Assembly (NCBI RefSeq): GCF_021655115.1 | Contig: NZ_PPXY01000019.1 | Span: forward strand, 124,001 to 188,000 | Direction of reading: 5' to 3' | From: Clostridium sp. Cult3 | GTDB taxonomy: Bacteria; Bacillota; Clostridia; Tissierellales; Tepidimicrobiaceae | DNA: 64,000 bases | Shown here: in pieces, positions 17,425 to 24,704 of the stretch | How the letters are laid out: each line of letters starts with the position of its first letter | How positions within the stretch are numbered: the first letter of the stretch is position 1 | Made by a program: the position numbers and the translations under genes | Notes under the pieces: model-generated | The model's input: the letters and a program-made list of their open reading frames with translations, nothing else | Told to the model about the DNA's origin: nothing | Databases searched by the model: none

Positions 17425-17475
17425 TGTTCCATTATGGATCATTTATTTATTTTATGGCTGTTCTAAAGTGGAGCA
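17425..17475. promoter_or_regulatory. Two tandem dyads, likely enhancer sites for the MOSC sigma-54 activator
   Basis: TGTTCCATTATGGATCA (17425-17441) and TGTTCTAAAGTGGAGCA (17459-17475) fit the common dyad TGTTCYA-N3-TGGANCA and are 34 bases apart. They lie about 85 and 118 bases upstream of the predicted AOR start, typical for activator sites. The second spans the last codons and stop of the activator gene itself. Confidence 0.68.
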
Positions 17476-19269
17476 TCGTTCGAACTTAGAACAGTCTATT
17501 TGATACTTTTCTATTTTTCTATATAAGGTATTCCTCCCAATACCTAATGCTTCTGCCGAGTGGGTAATATTACCAGAATGCATCTCCAATACACTTTTTA
17601 TATGATTTTTCTCAACATATTCTAAGGATAGATCCTTGTTTTGTATAATATCTTTCCCCTCTATAAAGCTTTCTAATTTACCGTCTACTTTAATAGGTAC
17701 ATGTTCCATATTTATAATTAGTTCAACATAATTTTCCAATTCCCTTACATTGCCGGGCCAATCATAGTCCATAAGTTCTTTCATCTGTTTTTCTGATATG
17801 GATACTACCCTTTTGTTTAATCTTTTAGATATCTTAGCCATAAAATAATCTATTAACAAAGGTATATCTTCTTTTCTCTCCCTTAAAGAGGGTAACTGAA
17901 TAGGTAACACCTTTAGTCTATAGAATAAATCCTTTCTAAAGCTACCCTTTTTTACTTCTTCTTCTAGATCCCTATTGCTAGCTGCTATTATCCTAACATC
18001 TACAACTTTCTGATCCAGACCTCCAATTCTTGAAACTGTGCCTTCCTCTATCACCCTTAGAAGTCTAGTCTGCATATCATAAGGCATCTCACCTATTTCG
18101 TCTAAAAAAATAGTACCTCCATCGGCAATTTCAAACTTTCCAGGCTGACCGCCTTTTTTAGCACCAGTAAAAGCTCCTTCTACATATCCAAATAATTCTG
18201 ATTCGATTAAATTTTTTGGTATAGCCCCACTGTTTATGGCTACAAAAGGTTCATCCCGCCTATTGCTATAATTGTGAATAGACTGAGCAAATATTTCCTT
18301 TCCCGTTCCACTTTCTCCAGTTATTAGTATGGTAGATTTGCTATCAGCTATCTTCTTTGAAAATTCTATTGCATTTTTAAACTTTTGATTTTCGCCTATT
18401 ATCTTGTCAAAAGTATATATGGCCTGTCTCCCCATTATTCTATTAGCAAGTTTTCTTTCCTTTTTAAATTCGCTAAATATATATACTATATCCATTACTT
18501 CTCCATTTGCATCAAATAAGGGATAGGAAGTTAGATTAAATCTTAACTTATTAGTTCTTGCATTGACAAATACTTCTTCATCCTCAAAATTATGTTTTGA
18601 TGCTACTACATTTTTTACCGTAGCCCAGCCTTTAAATAGCTGGGATGCCTTTATCTTTTTTATTTCTTCAAAGGTGTATCCAAACATTTCAAGTACATGA
18701 CTATTTGCAATCTTTATATTGCCCTCTAAATCTGAAATGATAAGCCCCATAGGTATAGAATTGACAATATCATATATATATCTATTAACTATGTTGGGCT
18801 CATAATTATATAGAAGTAATTCAACTGTTTCTACTTTATCACCGATGTTTATTTTACCTCCCTTTAAAATCTTTGTAAATATTGCATTTTGGTGCAATGG
18901 GCAAGTTCCTCCACCCTTTATTATATTACATTGGGGAAAACAGCTTTTTCCCACCTCTGTAACTTCATGGATAGTTTCGCCAATTCTAATGGTAGAACCA
19001 GGAACTATATGGTCTAAATTCAAATTTTTTACCCTTATATTTTCATGATACCTATTAGTACAAAGTCCTTTAACTTCTAAGGATTTAATCTCATCCCAAC
19101 CTTCTTCTGTAAATATGGAAACCTGCCTACTTCCTCCTTTTGAATGTATGTCTCCCACCAAGCCTAGGTCTTCTTTAAAATAACCTTCTTCAACCAATCT
19201 TATAGATTCATCTTCCTCCGTTTGAATATAGATTCCTACTACTTCCCCAATTGTAGTATATCTTCTCAT
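17452..19269 (-). CDS. Sigma-54 enhancer-binding activator with N-terminal MOSC domain
   Basis: A 605-residue regulator. Residues 1-150 are a MOSC domain (GLVGDIHS, RQVSIF, GKSCFPQCNI with C110, C114, C123, IFTKILKGG), clearly related to the separate MOSC protein encoded just upstream. Residues about 160-275 form a PAS domain. The AAA+ domain carries Walker A GESGTGKE (318-325), the sigma-54 contact motif GAFTGA (365-370) and Walker B IFLDE. A Fis-type HTH lies near 570-592. The ATG follows GAGGTG inside the end of the MOSC gene. MOSC domains handle pterin cofactors or their sulfur, so I infer it senses molybdenum/tungsten cofactor status and activates the AOR promoter downstream. Confidence 0.92.
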   Translation of the reverse strand: MRRYTTIGEVVGIYIQTEEDESIRLVEEGYFKEDLGLVGDIHSKGGSRQVSIFTEEGWDEIKSLEVKGLCTNRYHENIRVKNLNLDHIVPGSTIRIGETIHEVTEVGKSCFPQCNIIKGGGTCPLHQNAIFTKILKGGKINIGDKVETVELLLYNYEPNIVNRYIYDIVNSIPMGLIISDLEGNIKIANSHVLEMFGYTFEEIKKIKASQLFKGWATVKNVVASKHNFEDEEVFVNARTNKLRFNLTSYPLFDANGEVMDIVYIFSEFKKERKLANRIMGRQAIYTFDKIIGENQKFKNAIEFSKKIADSKSTILITGESGTGKEIFAQSIHNYSNRRDEPFVAINSGAIPKNLIESELFGYVEGAFTGAKKGGQPGKFEIADGGTIFLDEIGEMPYDMQTRLLRVIEEGTVSRIGGLDQKVVDVRIIAASNRDLEEEVKKGSFRKDLFYRLKVLPIQLPSLRERKEDIPLLIDYFMAKISKRLNKRVVSISEKQMKELMDYDWPGNVRELENYVELIINMEHVPIKVDGKLESFIEGKDIIQNKDLSLEYVEKNHIKSVLEMHSGNITHSAEALGIGRNTLYRKIEKYQIDCSKFERCSTLEQP

Positions 19270-19272
19270 ATA

Positions 19273-19713
19273 TTAAAGCACCTCAATAGTATCCCCTGGT
19301 CTTATTGTTCCACCTTTTATTACTTTAGTGAATATACCTTCTTTAGGCATAATACATTTTCCTACTGTCAATACAATGGCACAACCTGTATGACACTCTT
19401 TTCCTATTTGTGTTACTTCCTGGACGGTCTCCCCTATTTTGAGTCTAGTACCTACCGGAAGTTCATAAAGTATTATACCCTCTGTAGTAATATTCTCTGC
19501 AAAATCACCATGTTTTAACCCTTGTATTCCTTGTTCTTCCATCTTTCTAAAGCTTTCAATCCCTAAAAGGCTCACCTGCCTATGCCATTTGCCAGCATGA
19601 GCATCTCCTTCTAGCCCAAATCCTTCGATGAAAACGCCTTCATCAATAGGATGCTTAACCACTCCTTTTTTTTCTGATATATTTATATCCAATACCTTAC
19701 CAATTTTATTCAT
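19273..19713 (-). CDS. Stand-alone MOSC domain protein
   Basis: A 146-residue protein consisting only of a MOSC beta-barrel: GLEGDAHAG, RQVSLL, GDFAENI, IGKECHTGC and IFTKVIKGG are recognisable, with cysteines at about 107, 111 and 119. Small MOSC proteins occur with moaC in clostridia and are thought to bind or sulfurate the pterin cofactor. It lies 16 bases after moaC and four bases before the activator whose N-terminal domain is its paralogue. AAAGGGTG precedes the ATG. Its biochemical step is not established. Confidence 0.9.
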   Translation of the reverse strand: MNKIGKVLDINISEKKGVVKHPIDEGVFIEGFGLEGDAHAGKWHRQVSLLGIESFRKMEEQGIQGLKHGDFAENITTEGIILYELPVGTRLKIGETVQEVTQIGKECHTGCAIVLTVGKCIMPKEGIFTKVIKGGTIRPGDTIEVL

Positions 19714-19729
19714 ATTATCACCCTTTCTA

Positions 19730-20203
19730 TCAGTCCGTTTTTCTAATATACTCTCCAGATTTGCCTCCAGATTTTTTCATAAGTTTAATATCTTCAATTA
19801 CCATATCCTTATCTACTGCCTTACACATATCGTATATAGTCAATAAAGCCAAAGAAACAGCAGTTAATGCTTCCATTTCCACCCCTGTTTTCCCAATAGT
19901 CTTTACTTCCGATTCTACTTCTATGGTATCTTCTAGTATATTAAATCTAATATCTACACCAGTTAAGTTTATATTGTGACACATGGGTATCAATTGGCTA
20001 GTCCCCTTGGCACCCATTATTCCTCCAACTTGAGCTACGGAAAGAACATCTCCTTTTTTAATTAAACCTTCTTTTACAAGATTTATAGTTTCTTCTTTCA
20101 TGCGTATTTTTCCAGTTGCTATAGCTATCCTTCTAGTATCTTCTTTATGGCCTACTTCTACCATATGGGCTCTACCTTCTTCATTGAAATGAGTAAAATC
20201 CAT
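19730..20203 (-). CDS. moaC: Cyclic pyranopterin monophosphate synthase MoaC
   Basis: A 157-residue MoaC, which with MoaA converts GTP to cyclic pyranopterin monophosphate. Conserved stretches include [11 protein letters not shown]-like ([10 protein letters not shown]), [27 protein letters not shown], and [22 protein letters not shown]. It starts two bases after the moaA stop and ends with GGKSG, normal for the family. Second gene of the moaA-moaC-MOSC-activator unit. Confidence 0.96.
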   Translation of the reverse strand: MDFTHFNEEGRAHMVEVGHKEDTRRIAIATGKIRMKEETINLVKEGLIKKGDVLSVAQVGGIMGAKGTSQLIPMCHNINLTGVDIRFNILEDTIEVESEVKTIGKTGVEMEALTAVSLALLTIYDMCKAVDKDMVIEDIKLMKKSGGKSGEYIRKTD

Positions 20204-20205
20204 GC

Positions 20206-21162
20206 CTATCCTCCTATTTGATACATTTTCTTAAATATATATTCTCCCTCTTCTAACCTATGGGATTCTGGCTTTTGTTTTATTGCCTTCACAATCAACC
20301 TCTCTATGTTCTCACCTCTTCTTAAAGCTGCTTTTAAATCTATCTCATCATTTGAATGAAGGCATAGCTTTAATTTACCTTGAGCTGTTAGTCTAACCCT
20401 ATTACAATATGCACAGAATTTACAAGATATTGGATTTATCAATCCAACTTTTCCCCTTCCATTAGGTAATTTATAGTATACTGCAGGAGAGGATATATCC
20501 TCCCTTTCTATTTCCGTTAATCGGGGAACCTTTTCCAAAACTATTTGATTTGATACAAAGTGTTTCGATTCATATTTAATTGCTTCTCCTATAGGCATCA
20601 ATTCAATAAATCTTACATCTATCTCTTCTTTTTCCGTCAATCTAACGAAATCCTCTATCTCATCATCATTAAATCCCCCTACTAAAACGGTATTTATCTT
20701 GATAGGAGTGAGTCCTACTTCTTTTGCAGCCTCAATCCCCTCCATTACATCTTTTAACTTACCACCTCTCGTAATATGGGAGTATTTCTTCTCATCTAAA
20801 GTATCCAATGATATATTTACCCTATCAAGCCCTGCAGATTTCAAATCTTTAGCATGTTTTTTCAAAAGGATACCATTAGTAGTCATGGCTAAATCCTCTA
20901 TTCCCTCTAGTTTTCCTATTCCTCGAAAGATATCCACTATACCCTTTCGTATCAAGGGTTCACCACCTGTTATGCGGATTTTTTTAATTCCTAATCCTTC
21001 AAATACCCTTGCAATTTCTACTATCTCCTCTACCGATAGTATATCCTTATGGTTAGTTTTACATATACCTTCTTCAGGCATACAATATTTACATCTTAAA
21101 TTGCATAGATCCGTTACAGATATACGTAAATAGCTTATATTCCTCCCAAATAGGTCTTTCAT
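20206..21162 (-). CDS. moaA: GTP 3',8-cyclase MoaA (radical SAM)
   Basis: A 318-residue radical SAM enzyme catalysing the first step of molybdopterin synthesis. The N-terminal cluster is C20-x3-C24-x2-C27 and the C-terminal cluster region is [26 protein letters not shown], typical of the family, is present. It ends in GG as usual for MoaA. The start at 21162 follows AAGGTGG at eight to nine bases. First gene of its operon, downstream of a strong terminator; a TATAAT box lies near 21213-21218 on the minus strand. Confidence 0.96.
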   Translation of the reverse strand: MKDLFGRNISYLRISVTDLCNLRCKYCMPEEGICKTNHKDILSVEEIVEIARVFEGLGIKKIRITGGEPLIRKGIVDIFRGIGKLEGIEDLAMTTNGILLKKHAKDLKSAGLDRVNISLDTLDEKKYSHITRGGKLKDVMEGIEAAKEVGLTPIKINTVLVGGFNDDEIEDFVRLTEKEEIDVRFIELMPIGEAIKYESKHFVSNQIVLEKVPRLTEIEREDISSPAVYYKLPNGRGKVGLINPISCKFCAYCNRVRLTAQGKLKLCLHSNDEIDLKAALRRGENIERLIVKAIKQKPESHRLEEGEYIFKKMYQIGG

Positions 21163-21225
21163 AACATCCACCTTCTTCCTTTGTCTGCAAAAGTTTTTTG
21201 AAATATTAATATAATTATACCACAA

Positions 21226-21264
21226 AAAAAAGCCCTTCCAAAATAACTTTGGATGAGCTTTTTA
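21226..21264. terminator. Terminator between the small membrane protein gene and moaA
   Basis: A 15-position stem with two mismatches (about 21227-21243 with 21247-21262), flanked by A and T runs; it overlaps the stop codon of the gene at 21262-21555. Confidence 0.78.
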
Positions 21265-21555
21265 ACCCTCTATGTAGTTGAAAGGATCAAACCAAATAGT
21301 AATTGGAAAGTATCGGGAACATAGCTCAAAATTATATACCCTTCCTTCCACATCCTTAAAGGAAACGAAATAGCTATTATGGATTGGAGAATAATCTATA
21401 TTTAAAAAATCCAAATTTTTACTAGGATAATTTTTATTAACATAGTTTATTGCAAAAACTTTCCCTATCTGCTTAGGGATAATTCCACTTATCCATAAAA
21501 CAACTATTAAGGCAATTATATAGATTAGGATCAATTTTTTAGCATCGATTATCAT
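21262..21555 (-). CDS. Hypothetical single-TM protein (DUF3139-like)
   Basis: A 97-residue protein with an N-terminal membrane helix (about residues 8-28) and an extracellular beta-rich remainder with several aromatic residues (NSYFVSFKDVEG, FELCSRYFPI). It resembles short DUF3139/YfjL-like proteins of Firmicutes, but the match is by general appearance. CAGGG lies six bases before the chosen ATG. It is a single gene between agrC and moaA, ended by the terminator that overlaps its stop codon. Confidence 0.6.
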   Translation of the reverse strand: MIIDAKKLILIYIIALIVVLWISGIIPKQIGKVFAINYVNKNYPSKNLDFLNIDYSPIHNSYFVSFKDVEGRVYNFELCSRYFPITIWFDPFNYIEG

Positions 21556-21646
21556 TTTCATCCCTGCCTTTTTATACTTCTTTTCATTATATATAACAAT
21601 ATTAGAGGTCCATTTGTGACAACTTTGTCTAAATTTTTTTAAATAT

Positions 21647-22972
21647 TTATCCCATAGGTAACATCACACTTAAAATAAATTCCCCTCTATCATATTCATA
21701 GTTTAATATTCCATTATATTTTTCCACCACTGAATCCATACTTTTAATGCCAAAACCATGTTTTTCTTTATCTTCCTTAGTGGTCTTAAGCAGTCCTTCT
21801 TCATCTATTGGATTAAATGGTGTGGGATTGGATATTTCAATAAATAAATAGTCCTTATATGGGTTTATCCTAACTTTTATATTTCTTTTATCTATATCCT
21901 CTATCTTTTCATTAGCCTCTATTCCATTATCTAATGCATTTCCCAATATTACGCACAAGTCTGTTGGTTTAATACCCACATTATCTGGAATGGCCACTTT
22001 CATATCTATATCTATCTTTTTCTTAATCCCTTCTGACTTTTTCTGATTTAGTATGGCATCTATCACGGCATTTCCGGTTTTAATCCATGTGTGGACTTCA
22101 AATTTTTCATCTTTTAAATTTTCCATATACTCATTTGCTAATTCTAAATTTCCCTGTTTCAGTATTTTTTCTATACAAATAATATGATTCTTAAAGTCAT
22201 GATGAGTTTTCCTAACCTCCTCATATATTTTTTCTTTTTCTTCAATTTCTTTTGTTAACATCTCATTTTTCATTTCCATTACTTTATAATTACTTCTCTC
22301 CCTGTAAAATTTATTTAATTTCATAAAAACATAGTATGTGATTACCACTATGAGTAAAGAGCCTATGTTTACAGTTATCATTAAATATTGAATACCTACG
22401 TTTAATTCGTTTAAAATCAAACCTATATTAAATATAACTAATAGATTTATCCCAGATATTAAATAGACAAATAATATCCAATACCAATAGTAGCGAGGTA
22501 TGCCAGATTCTCTCTCTACATAGTTATTTTTTATTATCCTCAAAATTATAAATAAAAATAATTTTGATATCTGGGAAAATAGTATCCTAGCCCAAGTTTG
22601 TTCTACTATTATGTCCTTTACATCTTTGCCAATAAACTTGCTTATTATATTTACCGCTATGATATCGCCAAATATTAAGAAGAAATAGAACATGGTGACA
22701 AAAAATATTTTTTCTTTTAGATTTCCATTGAATAGTTTATATGCTATAAATAAAAAAATTATATATATTAATATCGTCCGTATCATTAAATAGATATCGA
22801 TCTCAGTTAATATAAATATAAGAGTTGATAATGATATAATAGACAGATAATAATATCCATCTTTTATATTCCTATTCTTCTTTAACATAAATCCTAAAAA
22901 GTCGAAAAATAGAAGGACTTCGATTAGAGATAAAGCATATTCATATAAACTCCATAATATTGACTGGGACAC
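21647..22972 (-). CDS. agrC: AgrC-like sensor histidine kinase (GHKL)
   Basis: A 441-residue kinase with six to seven membrane helices in the first about 215 residues, a coiled segment, a histidine box (KTHHDFKNHI) and a GHKL ATPase domain (ILGNALDNGIEAN, GFGIKSM). This is the architecture of AgrC/FsrC receptors of cyclic peptides. It starts with GTG two bases after the agrA stop, with GGAGAGG upstream. It is transcribed with agrA and separated from agrBD by a terminator. The ligand is most likely the peptide encoded by agrD at 23826-23951. Confidence 0.9.
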   Translation of the reverse strand: MSQSILWSLYEYALSLIEVLLFFDFLGFMLKKNRNIKDGYYYLSIISLSTLIFILTEIDIYLMIRTILIYIIFLFIAYKLFNGNLKEKIFFVTMFYFFLIFGDIIAVNIISKFIGKDVKDIIVEQTWARILFSQISKLFLFIILRIIKNNYVERESGIPRYYWYWILFVYLISGINLLVIFNIGLILNELNVGIQYLMITVNIGSLLIVVITYYVFMKLNKFYRERSNYKVMEMKNEMLTKEIEEKEKIYEEVRKTHHDFKNHIICIEKILKQGNLELANEYMENLKDEKFEVHTWIKTGNAVIDAILNQKKSEGIKKKIDIDMKVAIPDNVGIKPTDLCVILGNALDNGIEANEKIEDIDKRNIKVRINPYKDYLFIEISNPTPFNPIDEEGLLKTTKEDKEKHGFGIKSMDSVVEKYNGILNYEYDRGEFILSVMLPMG

Positions 22973-22974
22973 TG

Positions 22975-23688
22975 CTATCCTCTCCTTGCAGTACTAATAA
23001 AACTTCTCTTCACTTCCTCTAGTCTATATCTACTAACAGGTAGTTTTTCTTCATTATCCAAGGTTATATCTAGATTTCCTATGCTCTTGATATATCTCTC
23101 ATTTACTAGACAACTTCTATGTATGGGAATAAATCCTTTAGGGATAAATACATCTTCTACATCCTTAAATCTTCTAATAGTAGTCCTATGCTTACCATGG
23201 AAAGTTTGGATTTGAACAACCCGATCCATAAACTCAAAATACAATATATCGCTAATATATAGAGCCACATCTCCACAAATAGTTTTGAATACATGTTTTT
23301 CATCTTCAAGTTTTTCCACAGCACTATTTAAAGCTTCTTCTAATTCCATATCTATATGAGTTTTCCTAATATATCTAAAGGTATTATATTTAAAAACTTT
23401 ATATACTTCGTCATCCATAGAGGTTATGAATATCAGCAAAACCTCTTCATCTCTTTTCCTAATAAGCTCAGCTATCTCTATACCATCCTTTTTTGGCATA
23501 TCTATATCTAAAAAGATGATATCAAAAGGCTTGTCCTTATTATCATAAGCCCTAAGTAACTCTATTCCATCTACAAATTTGTAGGCATTAGCACAGATAT
23601 TACCATATTTTAAAGTATTAATTATCCTATCTTCAATATAATCCAAAAAATAACTATTATCATCACAGATTCCAATGTTTATCATCAT
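22975..23688 (-). CDS. agrA: AgrA-like LytTR response regulator
   Basis: A response regulator of about 238 residues: receiver domain with phosphoacceptor in IIFLDIDMPKKDG, then a LytTR DNA-binding domain from about residue 135 (FHGKHRTTIRRFKDVEDVF, FIPIHRSCLVNERYIKSI). The start at 23688 is chosen because AGAGG lies six bases upstream; neighbouring ATGs at 23694 and 23685 are possible. LytTR proteins bind two direct repeats about 21 bp apart; exactly such repeats lie at 24599-24634 before agrB. Confidence 0.9.
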   Translation of the reverse strand: MMINIGICDDNSYFLDYIEDRIINTLKYGNICANAYKFVDGIELLRAYDNKDKPFDIIFLDIDMPKKDGIEIAELIRKRDEEVLLIFITSMDDEVYKVFKYNTFRYIRKTHIDMELEEALNSAVEKLEDEKHVFKTICGDVALYISDILYFEFMDRVVQIQTFHGKHRTTIRRFKDVEDVFIPKGFIPIHRSCLVNERYIKSIGNLDITLDNEEKLPVSRYRLEEVKRSFISTARRG

Positions 23689-23749
23689 AATCATCCTCTA
23701 TAAGAATTTTCTGATTATAGATTATCATGAATTATATGTGATGACAATG

Positions 23750-23782
23750 CAAAAACCTCCCACATCTACTTGGAGGTTTTTG
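23750..23782. terminator. Terminator between agrD and agrA
   Basis: An 11-bp perfect stem (23750-23760 with 23772-23782) with A and T runs at the outside, able to work in both directions. It separates the agrBD and agrAC transcripts. Confidence 0.9.
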
Positions 23783-23825
23783 TTCGTTATAGTAATAATC
23801 CCACACCCACACACTCTTGACTTTT

Positions 23826-23951
23826 CTATTTCTTCTTCGGCTTCTTAGGCTCGTAGGCTATAAATATTGACTGTTTCCCTTCTGCTGATATAGCCATCTT
23901 CTTTGATAGCCTAGCAATGTTTTTTAATACTTTCGTCTTTGTGTTTCCCAC
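23826..23951 (-). CDS. agrD: AgrD-like cyclic peptide precursor (GTG start, Ser in place of Cys)
   Basis: A 41-residue peptide translated on the minus strand from GTG at 23951, six bases after AAGGGGGG. It has a basic amphipathic N-terminal half (KVLKNIARLSKKMAI) and ends with SIFIAYEPKKPKKK. The Y-E-P-K-x-P tail matches clostridial AgrD recognition tails. There is no cysteine, so the ring would be a serine lactone formed by S28 with A32 or Y33; serine lactones are known from some staphylococci and Enterococcus. It overlaps the 3' end of agrB by 41 bases in another frame. Confidence 0.8.
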   Translation of the reverse strand: MGNTKTKVLKNIARLSKKMAISAEGKQSIFIAYEPKKPKKK

Positions 23952-24537
23952 CCTGAACCCCCCTTTCTAAATATTTTTGCTTGATTATTGAATAAGCTAT
24001 GGAAAACACCGTTATAGCTAACATAAACCATATATCTATTAAATCAGCCTTTACTATATATCCCAAAACCCCTGTTGCACTTAAGATTGATATTCTTATT
24101 CTGGATATTTTTTTATTTCTAACCATCTCCTCTTCTGTCTTTGGATTGTTCTTATTTTCAATTGGGGCAAATTTGAATATAACTAGCATAGAAATTATTA
24201 GTAATAGTAATCCTATAAATGGTTTATAAATATCTGATATTATACAATTTAAAATTACTAAAACTATATACGTAAATATGGAATAGATATAACATTCATA
24301 ATAGTGTTTTGCATGGTATCCGCCTGTATAGGATTTTAAGAAGAAATGCACTAATAAAAATGTCACAGCAAAAATCAAGTTCCCTATTAAAAATCCTAGT
24401 ATCAATATGCTAATGGATGTAAATAAAGTAGATATAAGCAATTCTAATCCATAAATATAAATTTCCCTATCCTCTATATCTATTATGTTATTGGTTATCA
24501 AATAAAAACTTATATCCTCCGCTAATTTATGTAACAT
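23911..24537 (-). CDS. agrB: AgrB-like peptide-processing membrane endopeptidase
   Basis: A 208-residue membrane protein with about six helices and the AgrB catalytic pair H75 (GGYHAKH) and C82 (YYECYIYS), seven residues apart as in Staphylococcus AgrB (H77/C84). It cleaves the C-terminal tail of AgrD and forms the cyclic peptide. GGAGGG precedes the ATG. Its last 14 codons overlap the start of agrD. Expression is probably controlled by AgrA through the direct repeats upstream. Confidence 0.93.
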   Translation of the reverse strand: MLHKLAEDISFYLITNNIIDIEDREIYIYGLELLISTLFTSISILILGFLIGNLIFAVTFLLVHFFLKSYTGGYHAKHYYECYIYSIFTYIVLVILNCIISDIYKPFIGLLLLIISMLVIFKFAPIENKNNPKTEEEMVRNKKISRIRISILSATGVLGYIVKADLIDIWFMLAITVFSIAYSIIKQKYLERGVQGGKHKDESIKKHC

Positions 24538-24569
24538 ATAAGCCCTCCATAAACCCCAATCTTATTTAG

Positions 24570-24634
24570 AATATACCATATTTAATGTAAGTTTTGCCAA
24601 AAACGGTACGAATGGTAGGAAAAACGGTACGAAT
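24570..24634 (-). promoter_or_regulatory. agrBD promoter with LytTR (AgrA) direct repeats
   Basis: Two identical 15-bp repeats, minus strand ATTCGTACCGTTTTT (24634-24620 and 24613-24599), recur with a 21-bp period, two helical turns, as in AgrA/LytTR sites (9-bp cores spaced by 12). A -10 box TATATT lies at 24575-24570. This indicates positive autoregulation of agrBD. Confidence 0.82.
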
Positions 24635-24637
24635 AGC

Positions 24638-24674
24638 AAAATAAAGTTAGATTCTGTATAATCTAACTTTATTT
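24638..24674. terminator. Terminator of the formate dehydrogenase/cofactor operon
   Basis: A perfect 15-bp stem (24639-24653 with 24660-24674) with a 6-base loop, ending the long leftward operon after the moeA-PBP gene. Confidence 0.85.
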
Positions 24675-24704
24675 GTTAACGACTATCCTATTTATCCACT
24701 CCTA

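Noticed and set aside
21163-21225. Sigma-54 promoter before moaA
   Set aside because: No GG-N10-GC on the coding strand; a TATAAT box is more likely.
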